The notes beneath the pieces were generated by a model. The model did no database searches and was not told the DNA's origin. It worked only from the letters and a program-made list of their open reading frames with translations. DNA of 64,000 bases from Gordonia amicalis NBRC 100051 = JCM 11271. Its GTDB lineage: Bacteria > Actinomycetota > Actinomycetes > Mycobacteriales > Mycobacteriaceae. This document shows positions 63,246 through 64,000 of the stretch, in pieces. The translations under genes were made by a program, and so were the position numbers. Location of the stretch: contig NZ_BANS01000021.1 of the NCBI RefSeq assembly GCF_000332995.1, positions 1 through 64,000 of the forward strand, written 5' to 3'. The number at the start of each line of letters is the position of its first letter. Positions within the stretch are counted from its first letter, which is position 1.

Positions 63246-63263
63246 ACGGTAGGGGGGTACCGT
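63246..63263. promoter_or_regulatory. upstream CsoR-type dyad
   Basis: ACGGTA (63246-63251), six bases (mostly G), TACCGT (63258-63263). Part of the csoR upstream region. Confidence 0.45.
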
Positions 63264-63294
63264 TGGCGGGCGGATGGTGGTATACCTGAGTGAC

Positions 63295-63311
63295 ATACCC
63301 CTGAGGGGTAT
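63295..63311. promoter_or_regulatory. CsoR operator
   Basis: ATACCCCTGAGGGGTAT, perfect palindrome except the central base, 19 bp before the csoR ATG. This is the standard CsoR box with a C/G-tract in each half, as expected for copper-dependent autorepression. Confidence 0.8.
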
Positions 63312-63329
63312 CCGTACAACAGGAGCGAC

Positions 63330-63623
63330 ATGGACGAGCACCAGCACGGCTACATCGGCCGCAAGGACGACTATCTCAAGCGACTCCGTCGCATCGAGGG
63401 CCAGGCACGTGGGTTGCAGCGCATGGTCGAGGAGGACTCGTACTGCATCGACATCCTCACCCAGGTGTCGGCCATGACCAAGGCTCTGCAGGCGGTCAGC
63501 CTCGGCCTGCTCGAGGAGCACATGGCCCACTGCGTCGTGCACGCGGCGCAGGAGAGCGACGCTGCGGGCAAGGAGAAGGTGGACGAGGCCATGGCCGCGA
63601 TCGCCCGCCTGGTGAAGTCCTGA
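63330..63623 (+). CDS. csoR: copper-sensing repressor CsoR
   Basis: 97 residues, an all-helical tetrameric repressor that releases DNA when it binds Cu(I). The Cys-His-Cys ligands are Cys39, His64 and Cys68, with the same spacing as M. tuberculosis CsoR (36/61/65). GRKDDYLKRLRRIEGQARGLQRM is the N-terminal DNA-facing helix. It begins a csoR-copZ-(unknown) operon, and two dyads lie upstream, one of which is a perfect CsoR box. Confidence 0.95.
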   Translation: MDEHQHGYIGRKDDYLKRLRRIEGQARGLQRMVEEDSYCIDILTQVSAMTKALQAVSLGLLEEHMAHCVVHAAQESDAAGKEKVDEAMAAIARLVKS

Positions 63624-63675
63624 CGTCGACCCACACGTCATCGCGCACGACATCAACCGACCACGAGGAGTACGC

Positions 63676-63882
63676 ATGAGCACCACCAGCACCTACACCG
63701 TCACCGGCATGACCTGCGGCCACTGCGTCGCCTCCGTCCGCGAGGAGATCGCGGAGATCTCCGGTGTGACCAGCGTCGACGTGACCCTCGAAGACGGAGC
63801 CGTACGCGTCGTCGCCGACCGTGAGATCCCGCGGGAGGAGATCGCCGGAGCGGTCGCCGACGCCGGGTACTCACTGGTGTGA
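63676..63882 (+). CDS. copZ: copper chaperone, HMA domain (CopZ)
   Basis: 68 residues, one ferredoxin-like HMA domain. Metal site MTCGHCVASV (Cys-x2-Cys) near the N-terminus, followed by GVTSVDVTLEDGAVRVVADREIPREEIAGAVADAGYSLV. Takes Cu(I) and delivers it to a copper-exporting ATPase, which I expect just past the window edge. 52 bp after csoR; AGGAG box six bases before its ATG. Confidence 0.95.
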   Translation: MSTTSTYTVTGMTCGHCVASVREEIAEISGVTSVDVTLEDGAVRVVADREIPREEIAGAVADAGYSLV

Positions 63883-63883
63883 C

Positions 63884-64000
63884 ATGAGCATCCCCAAGGG
63901 TCCCCTGGCCTACGTCGTCGCGCTGATCGCCGCGTTCGTGATCGCCTTCGGCGTCGGCCGGGCATGGGGGCCGCAACCCGAACCGGTGACCCACGACGCG
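63884..64000 (+). CDS. N-terminal part of a membrane protein in the copper operon (truncated by window end)
   Basis: Only 39 residues are visible: MSIPKGPLAYVVALIAAFVIAFGVGRAWGPQPEPVTHDA. One N-terminal TM helix (residues ~8-28), so an exported, membrane-anchored protein. The ATG is 1 bp from the copZ stop, indicating one operon. Similar small anchored proteins occur between copZ and copA in mycolata; identity cannot be set from this fragment. Confidence 0.75.
   Translation, partial: MSIPKGPLAYVVALIAAFVIAFGVGRAWGPQPEPVTHDA

Overview
This window reads as chromosome from a high-GC, mycolic-acid-containing actinobacterium, most likely Gordonia (Rhodococcus, Williamsia or Dietzia remain possible). 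The evidence is a secreted antigen-85-type mycolyltransferase, a DUF3068 (PorA-family) protein, a DUF5313 protein, a 13E12/DUF222 HNH protein, a maleylpyruvate-isomerase-type (MDMPI) protein, a cholesterol oxidase, an encapsulin/DyP pair close to that of Mycobacterium tuberculosis, and strong third-position GC. No rRNA, tRNA or CRISPR array was seen.

Layout. 0.2-9.9 kb: catalase, a class III CoA-transferase, a MarR-MFS drug-efflux pair, a DUF5313 protein, a short-chain dehydrogenase, a cholesterol oxidase whose Tat signal peptide is out of frame with the enzyme, and a TetR regulator. 10.1-14.7 kb: an OPT transporter, an MDMPI-like protein, a DJ-1/PfpI protein and a PHA-synthase-like hydrolase. 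14.8-16.5 kb: a complete IS1380-family element inserted exactly at the stop codon of the next gene. 16.5-19.5 kb: a kinase-like phosphotransferase translationally linked to an unknown protein, with a divergent TetR gene. 19.5-25.7 kb: a CoA-binding protein, a membrane protein, a LysR/SnoaL pair, and a phosphotransferase fused to a DUF6285 domain followed by an acyl-CoA dehydrogenase. This last pair resembles the LvaA/LvaB/LvaC enzymes that bring 4-hydroxyacids into beta-oxidation.

25.8-38.1 kb: housekeeping and accessory genes (DUF1697, DUF4185, a Tam-like methyltransferase, RNase HI, a hydroxyacid dehydrogenase, an SDR, a YdeI-like protein, the DUF222/HNH protein), two repeat clusters, and a heterodimeric ABC exporter of the Rv1272c/Rv1273c type with one degenerate ATP site. 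38.2-43.4 kb: encapsulin shell, its DyP peroxidase cargo with a C-terminal loading peptide, an FAD dehydrogenase and an amidase. 43.8-49.3 kb: cell-envelope genes, an AarF/UbiB kinase and a zinc alcohol dehydrogenase.

49.4-59.2 kb looks like a stress/dormancy island: a Rv2629-like baeRF protein, DUF6766 and DUF6480 membrane proteins, an acidic small protein, a four-TM membrane protein, an Orn/Lys/Arg decarboxylase, then a redox block (SRPBCC, phytoene-desaturase-like flavoprotein, SDR, FAD oxidoreductase with a Rieske tail). Some upstream regions carry GTTT/GGGTAY-like boxes of the general-stress sigma type. 59.3-64.0 kb: a stand-alone L-aspartate oxidase gene, an epoxide-hydrolase-like protein, a protein with a duplicated Cys-Cys-His-His motif, and a CsoR-CopZ copper operon cut by the window edge.

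GC-rich intergenic repeats recur near gene ends throughout (1-253, 9203-9288, 30935-31048, 34239-34434, 38099-38153, 44923-45033).
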